From: Verrucomicrobiaceae bacterium
GTDB taxonomy: Bacteria; Verrucomicrobiota; Verrucomicrobiia; Verrucomicrobiales; Verrucomicrobiaceae
Length of the DNA stretch: 64,000 nucleotides
Assembly: GCA_016713035.1 (NCBI GenBank)
Contig: JADJPW010000006.1
Location: 458,066 to 522,065, forward strand
Direction of reading: 5' to 3'
Position 1 is the first letter of the stretch. The number at the start of each line of letters is the position of its first letter. Below are positions 18,825-27,699 of this stretch, one piece after another. The notes under the pieces are model-generated. The model was not told where the DNA came from, did not search any database, and saw only the letters and a list, made by a program, of their open reading frames with translations. The position numbers and the translations under genes were made by a program.

Positions 18825-19347
18825 ATGTCTGACGAAAAACAACCTGTGAAAAAAATGTCCATCATCGTGAGCCGTGGTTCACTGGATGGAATCTACCCCG
18901 CGCTGATCATGGCCAATGGCGCACGCATGGAGGGCATCGAGGCATCGCTATTCTTCACCTTTTTTGGTCTGAATGCGCTGGCGAACAAGACGCTCGATAG
19001 CCTAAAAGTCTCCACCGTGGGCAATTCCGCACTGAACATGGCCATGCCCATGCTGGGAATGCCGATGACGGTGCCCTTTCCGACCTGGATGGGGGCCATC
19101 CCCGGTGTATCCGCATTTGCCACTCACCTCATGAATAAGGAGATGGAAAAGCTCGACATCCCACCTGTGCGTGAGTTCCTGGAGCCTGATCTCGGATTCC
19201 GGCGGCAAGATTTTTGCCTGCAAACTGGCGATGGATATGTTCAAGCTGAAGAAGGAAGACCTCATGGACCGCGTCGATGGAGTGCTCACCGTGGGTGACT
19301 TCTACGAGGAATCTGCCGGAGCTGGCACCCACATTCTTTTCACCTGA
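18825..19347 (+). CDS. DsrE2-like sulfurtransferase protein (one-base frame break)
   Basis: The frame from 18825 runs through MSIIVSRGSLDGIYPALIMA (a DsrE-type first strand) and hydrophobic, Met-rich sequence to EKLDIPPVREFLE. It then departs from the family and stops at 19298. Removing one C near 19185 restores LISDSGGKIFACKLAMDMFK, then KKEDLMDRVDGVLTVGDFYE, then a stop at 19347, for a 173-residue protein. The ACKLAMDMF segment holds the family's conserved Cys. DsrE2-type proteins are thought to bind or relay persulfide, often at the membrane. Conservation on both sides of the break suggests a sequence error rather than decay. Confidence 0.82.
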
Positions 19348-19352
19348 TTTCC

Positions 19353-19562
19353 ATGCCCGTCCTCTGCAACGATGCTGACCGCTGTGAGGTGATGAACCTC
19401 GCCTGGGGCCCCAATGGCCACGGCCCCTATCTCGTCCGTCAAGAGGGCTACGAACCCGGCAGTAGCCAGTTCAAACCGCAGCGCTTCATTCTTCAAAAAG
19501 GCTGCGATGCTACGGACATCAGTGGTGGGATGCTTTCGGCAAAGATGTTTAGTGCCAAGTAA
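19353..19562 (+). CDS. Small cysteine-containing protein of unknown function
   Basis: The 69-residue ORF starts 5 bases after the restored stop of the DsrE-like gene, so it reads as the fourth member of the sulfur operon. It has three Cys (positions 5, 11 and 50: MPVLCNDADRCEV, KGCDATDISG), no signal peptide and no membrane segment. I do not recognise a family. The tight spacing supports it being real; translation is otherwise unproven. It ends 55 bases before the next gene's start. Confidence 0.5.
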   Translation: MPVLCNDADRCEVMNLAWGPNGHGPYLVRQEGYEPGSSQFKPQRFILQKGCDATDISGGMLSAKMFSAK

Positions 19563-19617
19563 CATTTGGCAAATGCATCCCCCACGGCAGGTGTTCCTGA
19601 ACCTCACTCTTTGTGTC

Positions 19618-21153
19618 ATGCGCTCTTTCTTTCACCTCGTGGTTTTGTCCGTCAGTGTCAGCACGCACGCCATGGAGCTTTTCGACGAGAGCAAAGCTCA
19701 GACGCTATTTGCCTTCGATCATGTGGCGATTCCGCATACTCAGAACCTGCGTCTGGAGATGCGGCGGCCAGTGCGTTTTCAGGGGAATCCGGTGGTCGCG
19801 CGGGGAGAGCCTGGGGCACCGGATGCACATGGAGTGCAGTTTTATGGTTCCGTCATCAAAGACGGCGGCAAGTATCGGATGTGGTATGTGGCTTTTGACG
19901 ATGCCGTAGAGAGCAAGGTGGCTTCGGAGCGCTGGAGAGCAGCATATGCAGAAAGTGCGGACGGTTTGACCTGGGTGAAGCCAAATCTAGGGCTCGTGGA
20001 GTTCAGAGGGGACAGGAACAACAACCTCCTCGATATGGGGGCAGCTTGGGGCTTCGTGAACCTGAAGGTGATCAAGGATGACGCAGATCCTGATGCCTCA
20101 CGCCGCTACAAGATGACGACACACGTTTACTTCAGGCACCACACTCGATTGGGAACACTGCTACCCTTTATCAGCGTGGATGGACTGCGGTGGAGACCTG
20201 TGAAGGATGTCGCTCCGCTAAATGGTGAGCTGCAAAAGAATGATCTTCTTGTGCCGGGGTTTCACTTGGAGCCCGCGTGCGGGCTGTATCAGTGGGACGG
20301 TCAGTATTTTCTCACCGCGCAGAATGCGATGCCACATACGCATCACTATCAGGGGAGAGTGGTGAGGCTCCATCGCAGTGCAGATTTTGTGAACTGGTCT
20401 GCGACGAGCAGCCTTGCCTTTGTGCGAACTGCGCAGCACACGTATCTAGGAGCCGGGCGGAGCAGAGAAGGGGAGCAGTGCCATGAAGGCATCGCGGTAT
20501 GGAATCGCGGGAACGTCTTGCTCGGTGTGTATGGACGCTGGCATGGAGCGGCGGAGTGGAAAGGTGTGTCGGTGGATCTAGGCTTTGTTCTAAGCAATGA
20601 CGGACAGCAGTTTCGTGAGCCTGAGCATGAATGGACCTTCCTGGAACGCGGAAAAGACGGCGAATGGGATCAAGGCGGAGTGCTTCAGGGGCAAGGTTTT
20701 GAGAATATCGGTGAGAAAACGCTGATCTACTATGGTGCATGGGACCCGCGTGCCACGGGTGGGCCAGAGGTGAAGCGTGGTGGAGTGGGGATAGCCACTC
20801 TACCGCGAGATCGCTTCGCGGATCTCATGGTCGATACCAGCGGCGAAGGTCCTGGAGACTATCAAATGCCGAAAGTAACCGCAGAACTGGTGACGCAGGC
20901 ATTGGAGGCAAAAAAACCGCGCTTTTTCGTCAATGTGGCGGGTTTGGGCGCTGAAGCAGCTTTACGCCTCGAAGTGCTCGATCACGCTGAAAGGCCCATT
21001 TTGGGCTGGAGCACCCTGGTTCGCCAAAATGGCTACCAAGTGCCGGTGGAGTTCCAAACTGAATCTGAGTTACCAGAACGAGTAAGGCTGCGAATCGTGT
21101 TTGAAGGTGTAAAGCGCACGGATATCCGATTGAGCGCTATTTATTGCCGTTGA
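19618..21153 (+). CDS. Secreted five-bladed beta-propeller glycosidase-like protein
   Basis: I chose the ATG at 19618 because it begins a signal peptide (MRSFFHLVVLSVSVSTHA); the same frame is open farther upstream but overlaps the previous gene without signal-like sequence. The 511-residue product contains repeated strand motifs such as YRMWYVAFDDAVES, RWRAAYAESADGLTWVKPNL and DGQYFLTAQNAMPHTHHY, with a tail GVGIATLPRDRFADLMVDTS, resembling the GH32/GH43/GH130-type propellers of secreted Verrucomicrobiota proteins. Catalytic acids cannot be assigned by eye. It is probably a glycoside hydrolase-like or sugar-binding protein outside the cytoplasm. Confidence 0.7.
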   Translation: MRSFFHLVVLSVSVSTHAMELFDESKAQTLFAFDHVAIPHTQNLRLEMRRPVRFQGNPVVARGEPGAPDAHGVQFYGSVIKDGGKYRMWYVAFDDAVESKVASERWRAAYAESADGLTWVKPNLGLVEFRGDRNNNLLDMGAAWGFVNLKVIKDDADPDASRRYKMTTHVYFRHHTRLGTLLPFISVDGLRWRPVKDVAPLNGELQKNDLLVPGFHLEPACGLYQWDGQYFLTAQNAMPHTHHYQGRVVRLHRSADFVNWSATSSLAFVRTAQHTYLGAGRSREGEQCHEGIAVWNRGNVLLGVYGRWHGAAEWKGVSVDLGFVLSNDGQQFREPEHEWTFLERGKDGEWDQGGVLQGQGFENIGEKTLIYYGAWDPRATGGPEVKRGGVGIATLPRDRFADLMVDTSGEGPGDYQMPKVTAELVTQALEAKKPRFFVNVAGLGAEAALRLEVLDHAERPILGWSTLVRQNGYQVPVEFQTESELPERVRLRIVFEGVKRTDIRLSAIYCR

Positions 21154-21235
21154 TGTGACACTCGGAAAGGGCTAGGCCAACAAGGGCTTGCGTGCGGTGA
21201 ATGGAGCGAGACGCGAGATCGCGATCAAGGGAGAC

Positions 21236-22228
21236 TCACTTGAAGGTGAGAGCCGTCTTTGGCAGCAGCGCTTTGATCTTTGCCTGAGTTTCGTCGCTAT
21301 AAGGCTCCTTGCCTGGTGCGAGGCGCATGGATTTGAGGAAAGCGAAGTCTGCTAGCACAGACAGACGTGCATCAGGGAAGGGGACTTTGCCGAGTTCGAG
21401 ATGCTCCAACTGCGTGAGGCCAGCGACGACTTTGAGTTCGGCATCGGTTAGTTTTGAGGCCTCAGTCAGTGTCAGGCGGCGCAGGGTGGTGATGCATTTG
21501 ATCAAAGGGATGCAATCAACGGAAGCAAAGCCTTCGCCAAGTTGCAGCGACTCCAGTGGGAGCTTGGCGAGATGAACCAGCGCCTGTGGCGTGGCGTTGG
21601 AGGTGCCGATTTCGAAGCCTTTGAGCTTGGTGAGCTTGGCGAGATGGGGAGCGCCAGCGTCGGTGAACTTGGCGTGAGCGAGGCTGATGCTTTCTAGATT
21701 GGGCAAGTGATCGCAGAGTTCCTTCAGGCCTTCATCATTGATGCTGCTGCCGCGATGGCTGACTTTTACCAGCTTGGTGAAGCCGTCGAACTTCGCATAC
21801 GCCTTGCCGGTGATCTTGGTGCCGACGAATGAGAAGGCTTCGAGGTTCTTGAGACCGGCGAGCTGCTCCATGCCAGCATCGGTCAGCGGGCCGTTGTTGG
21901 TGAAGCGCAGAGTTTTGAGGTTGGTCAGCTTGGCGATGTGCGGCATCCACTCGTCATTGAACTTGGTGGAGATGACATTCAGCGACTCCAGTGTGCTGAT
22001 GTGTCCCAGATGCTCAAAGAAGGCCGCGTCATACGGATCATTCTTGCGGTGATCATGCGGCCCCGTATTCGGCACGGCCAGATCGACCAGCTTGAGGCTC
22101 TGACCATCTTCCGTCTTCTCAACCTTGCCCTTAGCCCCTTCCACGATGCGTGTGACCGCTTCGACATGCGGATCGAGCGCAAAGGCTGAACTGGCAAGGC
22201 AAAGGATGATGGTGAGTGGTAGTTTCAT
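21236..22228 (-). CDS. Secreted leucine-rich repeat protein
   Basis: The 330-residue product has a signal peptide MKLPLTIILCLASSAFA. From about residue 85 there are repeats of roughly 24 residues with the L..L..L.L....T/DAG pattern (LTNLKTLRFTNNGPLTDAGM, LPNLESISLAHAKFTDAGAP, LTQLEHLELGKVPFPDARLS). This RNI/LRR type is common in Planctomycetota and Verrucomicrobiota exported proteins. It is likely a protein- or polymer-binding scaffold with no enzymatic role; the ligand is unknown. It is convergent with the preceding propeller gene, 82 bases apart. Confidence 0.8.
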   Translation of the reverse strand: MKLPLTIILCLASSAFALDPHVEAVTRIVEGAKGKVEKTEDGQSLKLVDLAVPNTGPHDHRKNDPYDAAFFEHLGHISTLESLNVISTKFNDEWMPHIAKLTNLKTLRFTNNGPLTDAGMEQLAGLKNLEAFSFVGTKITGKAYAKFDGFTKLVKVSHRGSSINDEGLKELCDHLPNLESISLAHAKFTDAGAPHLAKLTKLKGFEIGTSNATPQALVHLAKLPLESLQLGEGFASVDCIPLIKCITTLRRLTLTEASKLTDAELKVVAGLTQLEHLELGKVPFPDARLSVLADFAFLKSMRLAPGKEPYSDETQAKIKALLPKTALTFK

Positions 22229-22336
22229 GTGGATGGGGAGAGTTGGTTGGGGCGGAGCCCGTAAGCCGTTGTGTTGAATCTTAGCGAGTGAGAAGCCAGC
22301 GCTGGGGTTGGCTCTGGGGCAGGATGAGGATGTGCG

Positions 22337-23692
22337 TTAAGCGGGTAGCTCAAAGCCCTTGCAGTAGGTTTTGCGAATCAGTGCATCCGCTTCGGGGGCG
22401 TTGGTGGCTTTCATCGCGGCGCTGTCCCATTCGATGCGTTTACCGAGTCGGATGGGGAGCACGCCCGTGAGCAGGGCTTCGGTGTAGGGGGCGGCGTAGG
22501 CGAAGTTGGCCTGGGCATCCTCCGGTTTGCCCGCGAGGCAGGCAGCGACCCATTCTTCACGGTGCCCAGGGCTCCGGGCAATGGTCTTGGGTGGCAGCTT
22601 GAAGCTCTGCATCTGGCTTTCTGGGACGATGCGTGGTGTGCCAGACCATCCAGGAGCGATGATGGAGCCCTGCTCTCCGAGGAAGAGGATGCCATTATCG
22701 CCGATTTTGCGTGCGGGATCGAATCCAGGTGGTGGCGCGGGCTGCTTGCCGCCATCATACCAAGTGAGCTTGATGGGGCCGCGGTTGCCTTTGGCGGCGA
22801 AGTGCCACGTCACGATGCTCCACACAGGGAAAGAGTCCACATTGGTCTCTGAGCACTCTGCCTCTACCGCTGTCGGAGCGCCGAGATCGAGCGCATACCA
22901 TGCAGGGTCGGCATTGTGCACCATCATATCCCCTAGCGCTCCGCAACCGTAGTCGAACCATCCGCGCCACTTCCGTGGCACATAGAGTGGATGATAGTCA
23001 TGCTCCGGGGCAGCTCCCTGCCATTGATTCCAGTCGAGTGACTCAGGGACGGCGACTTTTTCGGTGGGGCGTGGTCTGCCTTGTGAGTCCCAGAACTTTC
23101 CAGGTCGATCAGACCACACATGCACTTCCTTGATGCCGCCGATGGCACCTGCGTCGATCCATTCCTTCGTGAGGCGGAGCCCCTCGCTGGCATGACCGGT
23201 ATTGCCCATCTGTGTGACCACCTTCATCTCGGCGGCTACTTTCGCCATGAGGCGTGTTTCCTCGATGGTGTGTGCCAGCGGCTTCTCGCAATAGACGTGT
23301 TTCCCGAGCTTCATCGCGGCGAGAGAGATGGGCGCGTGCCAATGATCTGGCGTGCCGACCATCACGGCATCGAGGCCTTTTTCCGCAGCCAGCATCTCGC
23401 GATAGTCTCTGTAAAATGGGCGTCCTGGGTAGAGCTTGGCCATGGTGGCCTCATGTTTCTGCTCCACGTCACAAAGCGCGGCGATGTGCACATTGGCAAA
23501 ACTAGCGAGATCACGCGTGACGCCGCCACCTTGTCCTCCGATGCCCACGCTGCCGATATTCAGCTTTTCAGAAGGCGCGGGCACACCTGGAGCCCCGAGA
23601 ACATGACGCGGGATGATATTGAAGCCCAAAACGGCTGCGCCAGTCGCGATGAAGTCACGGCGTGAGGGTGTGGGTCTGAGGTGTTTTTTCAT
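22337..23692 (-). CDS. Tat-exported Gfo/Idh/MocA-family oxidoreductase
   Basis: The N-terminus PSRRDFIATGAAVLGFNIIP is a twin-arginine signal, so the folded, NAD(P)-loaded enzyme is probably moved to the periplasm. A Rossmann segment IGSVGIGGQGGG follows. The Gfo/Idh/MocA catalytic motif EKPLAHTIEETRLM and VGTPDHWHAPISLAAMKLGK are both clear. The C-terminal half has the family's beta-sheet domain, and the length (451) is typical of the secreted PVC subgroup. The substrate is presumed to be a sugar or sugar derivative. The neighbouring NagB-like gene on the same strand fits amino-sugar or glycan catabolism. Confidence 0.9.
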   Translation of the reverse strand: MKKHLRPTPSRRDFIATGAAVLGFNIIPRHVLGAPGVPAPSEKLNIGSVGIGGQGGGVTRDLASFANVHIAALCDVEQKHEATMAKLYPGRPFYRDYREMLAAEKGLDAVMVGTPDHWHAPISLAAMKLGKHVYCEKPLAHTIEETRLMAKVAAEMKVVTQMGNTGHASEGLRLTKEWIDAGAIGGIKEVHVWSDRPGKFWDSQGRPRPTEKVAVPESLDWNQWQGAAPEHDYHPLYVPRKWRGWFDYGCGALGDMMVHNADPAWYALDLGAPTAVEAECSETNVDSFPVWSIVTWHFAAKGNRGPIKLTWYDGGKQPAPPPGFDPARKIGDNGILFLGEQGSIIAPGWSGTPRIVPESQMQSFKLPPKTIARSPGHREEWVAACLAGKPEDAQANFAYAAPYTEALLTGVLPIRLGKRIEWDSAAMKATNAPEADALIRKTYCKGFELPA

Positions 23693-23831
23693 GAGGGATT
23701 GTGGCGAGTCATTGAGCCGCCTACTGAACGCGTCTCACATCCCGTTTGTTCATGGTCATCAGCTCAAGTGTGCCCCAGATTCAAAAGAGAGCAGTCTGGG
23801 GGCAATATGAGATAACTCGAGCATCCGTGCT

Positions 23832-25718
23832 TCAGGCCCTCCGCCAGCGCTGAAAGGCCTCAATGGCCTCATACTCGGCCAATCCGAGAGAGTCGTAATG
23901 ATGAGCATTTTCTCGATTGGTCTCTGGTGCTTCTTTTTCGAGGCTGCTGAGTGCGGCGAAGCGCCCGAGGGCGTTTTGCTTCTTTTCCATCTGGAGAGGG
24001 CTCATCGGCACGGCCATGTCGATCTCATGGGGCTCCAGAGCTCGCTCTTTGCCACGGTAGAGCCATAGACTGCATGCTCCCGCGAATTCCTCATGGGAGC
24101 AGGCTTTTAGCGCGGAAAGCAGGAGGCGGAAGGTGATGCCGCTGACGCTACTGGGGTCTGCTGCGTCGCCGGTGAGATAAATCTGATGTGGCTTGTGCTC
24201 ATCGAGCAGCTTCTTGAGCGCATCGACATCCGCCTGGGTGCTTTTGAAGCGGCGGTAGCGCCCTGCTTCATAAAAGGGTAAGTCGGCAAAGATAATGTGG
24301 TCATTGGCAAGGCCCAGAGTGTGCGCGGCATCACGCAGTTCACCGCGTAGGATGAGACTCTTGAGCTGGCGCAGCAGCGGGGTGTCCTCGCCGAATTCGC
24401 CTTTGGCTTCGAGCTGTGAGAGAGCGTCTTTTGCATACGCGACTTGGGCTTTCCAATCGCCCGCATTGTTCGCATTGGAGGCGAGTTGGAGGAGTGTCTC
24501 GGCAAATTTATCTGCCTCGCTATCTGGCACACGTAGGCTCCCGCTGGTGAGAGAGATGAGGCGGACCTCGTGCCCTTGCTCGATGAGGCGGTCGATGGTG
24601 CCGCCCATGCCGACGATGGCGTCCTGCGGCTCTGGAGAGAGCACGAGGCAGCGCTTTGGATACGGTCTGGCACGCTCGGGGCGGTAGGTGTCGTCCTCGT
24701 CCGGCTTGCCACCAGGCCAGCCCGTGATGGTGTGCTGGAGCTGGTTAAAGATGCGGATATTGAGCTGATAAGACGGCCCTTGCTCACTGAGGAGGTCACT
24801 GAGGCCGTGCTCATTGTAGTGCTCGTCGATGAGCTTTAAGATGGGCCTCTTGGTCTGGAATGCTTGCCAGACCATGGCACGCCGCGTCTCACGCGGTGTC
24901 CAGGATACAGGTGTGCCGGTGAGCCAGGGTAGCTTCACCCGGGTCAGCTCGCGGGAGGCTCCCGTGTCGATGAAAAACCGTGCGTCGGCATGGTCTTGGA
25001 GGAAGGAGGCAGAGACAGCTTCCGTCATCGGGCCTTCGACGGCTTTGGCGACGACTCCGGCCTTATTTTCTCCCCAGGCCATGAGGACGAGCTTTTTCGC
25101 TCTCAAGATCGTGCCGACACCCATCGTGATAGCGAAATGCGGCACATTTTGCTCCCCACGGAAGTCGCTGGCGGCATCCTGACGAGTCACGCGATCGAGC
25201 GTGATGCGGCGAGTGAGTGAGTCACGGCTGGAGCCAGGCTCATTGAAGCCGATGTGGCCCGTGCGGCCGATACCGAGGATTTGCAGGTCGATTCCGCCCA
25301 GGGAGTCGATCTTCTGCTCGTAGTCGCGGCAATGGGTGAAGACCTGATCGCTTCGCAGTGTGCCGCTAGGGATGTTGATGTTGGCTTTGGGGATGTCGAT
25401 GTGGTCAAAGAGCTGCTCCGCCATGAAGCGTGCGTAGCTTTCTGGATGTTCCGCCGAGAGGCCGAAGTACTCATCGAGATTAAACGTGATGACATTTTTA
25501 AAGCTCAGTCCCTCTTCCTTGTGCAGACGGATGAGCTCACGGTAAAATGGCACGGGAGTGGAACCTGTGGCCATGCCCAGCACGACGGGCTTTCCAGCCG
25601 CATTGCGCAAGGTGAGGAGGTCCTTGATCTCCTGGGCCAGTGTTTTCGCCGCCGTAGCGGAATCAGGGAAAATGAGGGAGGGGACTTTCTCGAAGGCTTC
25701 GGCAGGTGAGCGTGACAT
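23832..25718 (-). CDS. nagB: Glucosamine-6-phosphate deaminase fused to a degenerate PIG-L/LmbE deacetylase-like domain
   Basis: The 628-residue protein has a NagB domain at about 1-270: GMATGSTPVPFYRELIR for phosphate binding, NLDEYFGL with the catalytic acid, and GIGRTGHIGFNEPGSS with the ring-opening His. The usual N-D before GHI reads R-T, as I recall for other NagB fusions. Residues of about 375-628 align by eye with the LmbE/PIG-L fold (CLVLSPEPQDAIVGMGGTID). The zinc motif PHPDDE has become PEPQDA, and the later H-x-x-H region reads DPSSVSGITF, so the deacetylase domain is probably inactive. NagB converts GlcN-6-P to Fru-6-P and ammonia. Confidence 0.85.
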   Translation of the reverse strand: MSRSPAEAFEKVPSLIFPDSATAAKTLAQEIKDLLTLRNAAGKPVVLGMATGSTPVPFYRELIRLHKEEGLSFKNVITFNLDEYFGLSAEHPESYARFMAEQLFDHIDIPKANINIPSGTLRSDQVFTHCRDYEQKIDSLGGIDLQILGIGRTGHIGFNEPGSSRDSLTRRITLDRVTRQDAASDFRGEQNVPHFAITMGVGTILRAKKLVLMAWGENKAGVVAKAVEGPMTEAVSASFLQDHADARFFIDTGASRELTRVKLPWLTGTPVSWTPRETRRAMVWQAFQTKRPILKLIDEHYNEHGLSDLLSEQGPSYQLNIRIFNQLQHTITGWPGGKPDEDDTYRPERARPYPKRCLVLSPEPQDAIVGMGGTIDRLIEQGHEVRLISLTSGSLRVPDSEADKFAETLLQLASNANNAGDWKAQVAYAKDALSQLEAKGEFGEDTPLLRQLKSLILRGELRDAAHTLGLANDHIIFADLPFYEAGRYRRFKSTQADVDALKKLLDEHKPHQIYLTGDAADPSSVSGITFRLLLSALKACSHEEFAGACSLWLYRGKERALEPHEIDMAVPMSPLQMEKKQNALGRFAALSSLEKEAPETNRENAHHYDSLGLAEYEAIEAFQRWRRA

Positions 25719-25931
25719 GGTGGTCGATGTTCAAGGTTTTAGCGACAAATTCAAGGTTCAAAGTGCCCGCCGTAGCAGCTATTGGGCCTCGGATGCATTT
25801 CAGGACGCTCAATCGGGAGCGGTTGTAAAAATCACGCATGATTTGCCCTCGCCAAAAGGAAACGACCTCTCTACTCTGTCCGCGCGCGACCTAGCGCACA
25901 CCTCAAACCAACTTAACTCACATACACGATT

Positions 25932-27014
25932 ATGGGCCTCATGGATTACCTCAAAGGACAGTTTCTGGAAATCATCCAATGGACGGATGACTCACGCGAC
26001 ACGCTTTCCTGGCGTTTCCCTGATGAGGACAAGGAAATCAAGCGCGGTGCCCAGCTCATCGTGCGGGAGTCCCAGGTGGCTCAGTTTGTCTATCTAGGCC
26101 AGTTCGGTGACACGTTCGGTCCTGGCAAGCACGACCTCATCACCGATAACATCCCTATCCTCTCCACGCTGAAGGGCTGGAAGTACGGCTTTGAGTCCCC
26201 CTTCAAAGCAGACATCTACTACGTCACCACACGCCTCTTCACCGGCAACAAATGGGGCACCAGCAATCCCATCATGATGCGTGATCAGGACTTCGGCATT
26301 GTGCGGGTGCGTGCCTTTGGCACCTTCGACTTCAAGATCACTGATCCGAAGATCTTCCTCAAAGAAGTCGCCGGTAGCGACCACCACTTCCGCCTGGATG
26401 AATTCGCCGATACCATGCGCAGCCGCATCGTCAGCGTCTTCACTGATGCACTCGCCAGCGCCAAGGTGCCTGTGCTAGACCTCGCTACCCGCTACTCAGA
26501 GCTCGGAGAGGCACTGCTACCGCTCATCAATCCCGCAACGCAGAGCAAATACGGCATTGAGATCACCAGCTTCCTGCTGGAAAACGCCAGCGTGCCACCG
26601 GAGGTCGAGCAGGCCATCGACAAACGCAGCAGCATGGGAGCCATCGGCAATCTCAACGACTACGTGAAGTTCCAGATGGCTGAGGGCATGGCCAAAGGCG
26701 GCAACAGCCCCGCTAGCGCCGCAGCAGAGATCTCCATGGGCTTTGGCATGGCGCAGCAGATGATGGCACAGGGGGCATTCAACATGAACCCCGCCGCAGG
26801 AGCCGCGACTCCACCGCCGCTCCCTGGTGCCGCCCCAGTCGCCGCAGCACCTGTCGGCGGAGACATCCTCACGCCCGCACAGGTCGCTCAGACCCTGGGC
26901 GTCTCCGAGGCAGACGTCATCGCCACCATTGAGGCAGGAGACATCAAGGCCAAGAAGATCGGAACCCAATTCCGCATCACCAAAGCCGCGCTGGACGAGT
27001 TTTTGGCCAAATAA
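25932..27014 (+). CDS. SPFH-domain protein with C-terminal excisionase-type helix-turn-helix
   Basis: The 360-residue protein begins MGLMDYLKGQFLEIIQWTDD, the start seen in the virion-core/YdjI-like SPFH subgroup. The SPFH-like body spans about 30-260 (ESQVAQFVYLGQFGDTFGPG; QDFGIVRVRAFGTFDFKITD). A Gly/Ala/Pro/Met-rich linker (about 265-305) leads to LTPAQVAQTLGVSEADVIAT at about 306 onward, a MerR/excisionase-like helix-turn-helix. No membrane segment is seen. SPFH proteins form oligomeric scaffolds; the HTH may bind DNA or a protein partner. It is divergent from nagB and followed by a terminator. Confidence 0.82.
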   Translation: MGLMDYLKGQFLEIIQWTDDSRDTLSWRFPDEDKEIKRGAQLIVRESQVAQFVYLGQFGDTFGPGKHDLITDNIPILSTLKGWKYGFESPFKADIYYVTTRLFTGNKWGTSNPIMMRDQDFGIVRVRAFGTFDFKITDPKIFLKEVAGSDHHFRLDEFADTMRSRIVSVFTDALASAKVPVLDLATRYSELGEALLPLINPATQSKYGIEITSFLLENASVPPEVEQAIDKRSSMGAIGNLNDYVKFQMAEGMAKGGNSPASAAAEISMGFGMAQQMMAQGAFNMNPAAGAATPPPLPGAAPVAAAPVGGDILTPAQVAQTLGVSEADVIATIEAGDIKAKKIGTQFRITKAALDEFLAK

Positions 27015-27046
27015 GCCGCAAACCACCCTTTCATCGCCTTTTCCAC

Positions 27047-27083
27047 ACCGCGTCCACCTATGGGAGGACGCGGTTTTCTTTTT
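27047..27083 (+). terminator. Rho-independent terminator after the SPFH gene
   Basis: ACCGCGTCC pairs with GGACGCGGT (9 bp, extended after one mismatch by CC/GG) around a short loop, followed by a T-rich tract interrupted by one C. It lies 33 bases after the SPFH stop and 74 bases before the first bactofilin start, so it separates the two transcription units. Confidence 0.75.
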
Positions 27084-27156
27084 ATAAACTTCAGACAGAA
27101 AATAAACAACGCCGTCATTGACACTCTATGGACGGGCCACCTATACTTTTGGTCTC

Positions 27157-27678
27157 ATGCTCAGGCAAATCATCGGACAATCTGAAGGGCAAAAGGACGC
27201 CAAACGCGTCGAGGCTGCACCTGCTCCCGCTCCGGCCCCCGCGGCCGCCGAGCGCGCACCCATCCTCTCCGCCGCACCCGCTCCCACTGCACAACCCCCA
27301 CGCGCTTATTCCGCTCCCACAATGAACACCAGCAAAAACGTCCTGGCCAATGACGTCGAGATCAAAGGCTCCATCAAATTCTCTCATGACCTCATCATCG
27401 ACGGTAAGATCGAAGGTGAAGTCATCTCAGACGGCAGCCTGACGATCGGCGAAAACGCCATCATCAAGGGCGAGGTCAAAACCCGCACTGTCATCATTTT
27501 CGGTAAAGTGGAAGGCAACATCACTGTCGCCGAGCGCTGCGAGCTCAAGAGCAATGCCATCCTCGTCGGTGACATCGCTGCTGGCACTCTCTCCATCGAA
27601 GAAGGTGCCACATTCATGGGTCAGTCCTCCGTGGGCAAAAAACCCGACGCGAAAGTCGCGGGCGGTCCAAAACCATAA
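27157..27678 (+). CDS. Bactofilin
   Basis: The product is about 173 residues from the ATG at 27157 (MLRQIIGQSEGQKDAKRVEA); a TTG 13 codons upstream in the same frame is less likely. An Ala/Pro-rich tail of about 55 residues precedes the bactofilin beta-helix (DVEIKGSIKFSHDLIIDGKI, then LTIGENAIIKGEVKTRTVII), with the short right-handed repeat typical of the family. Bactofilins self-assemble into nucleotide-free cytoskeletal filaments used in shape, stalk or cell-wall positioning. A second, larger bactofilin starts 21 bases downstream, so the two are probably co-expressed and may co-polymerise. Confidence 0.92.
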   Translation: MLRQIIGQSEGQKDAKRVEAAPAPAPAPAAAERAPILSAAPAPTAQPPRAYSAPTMNTSKNVLANDVEIKGSIKFSHDLIIDGKIEGEVISDGSLTIGENAIIKGEVKTRTVIIFGKVEGNITVAERCELKSNAILVGDIAAGTLSIEEGATFMGQSSVGKKPDAKVAGGPKP

Positions 27679-27699
27679 CCTCTCTCCCTTGCCCCACGA

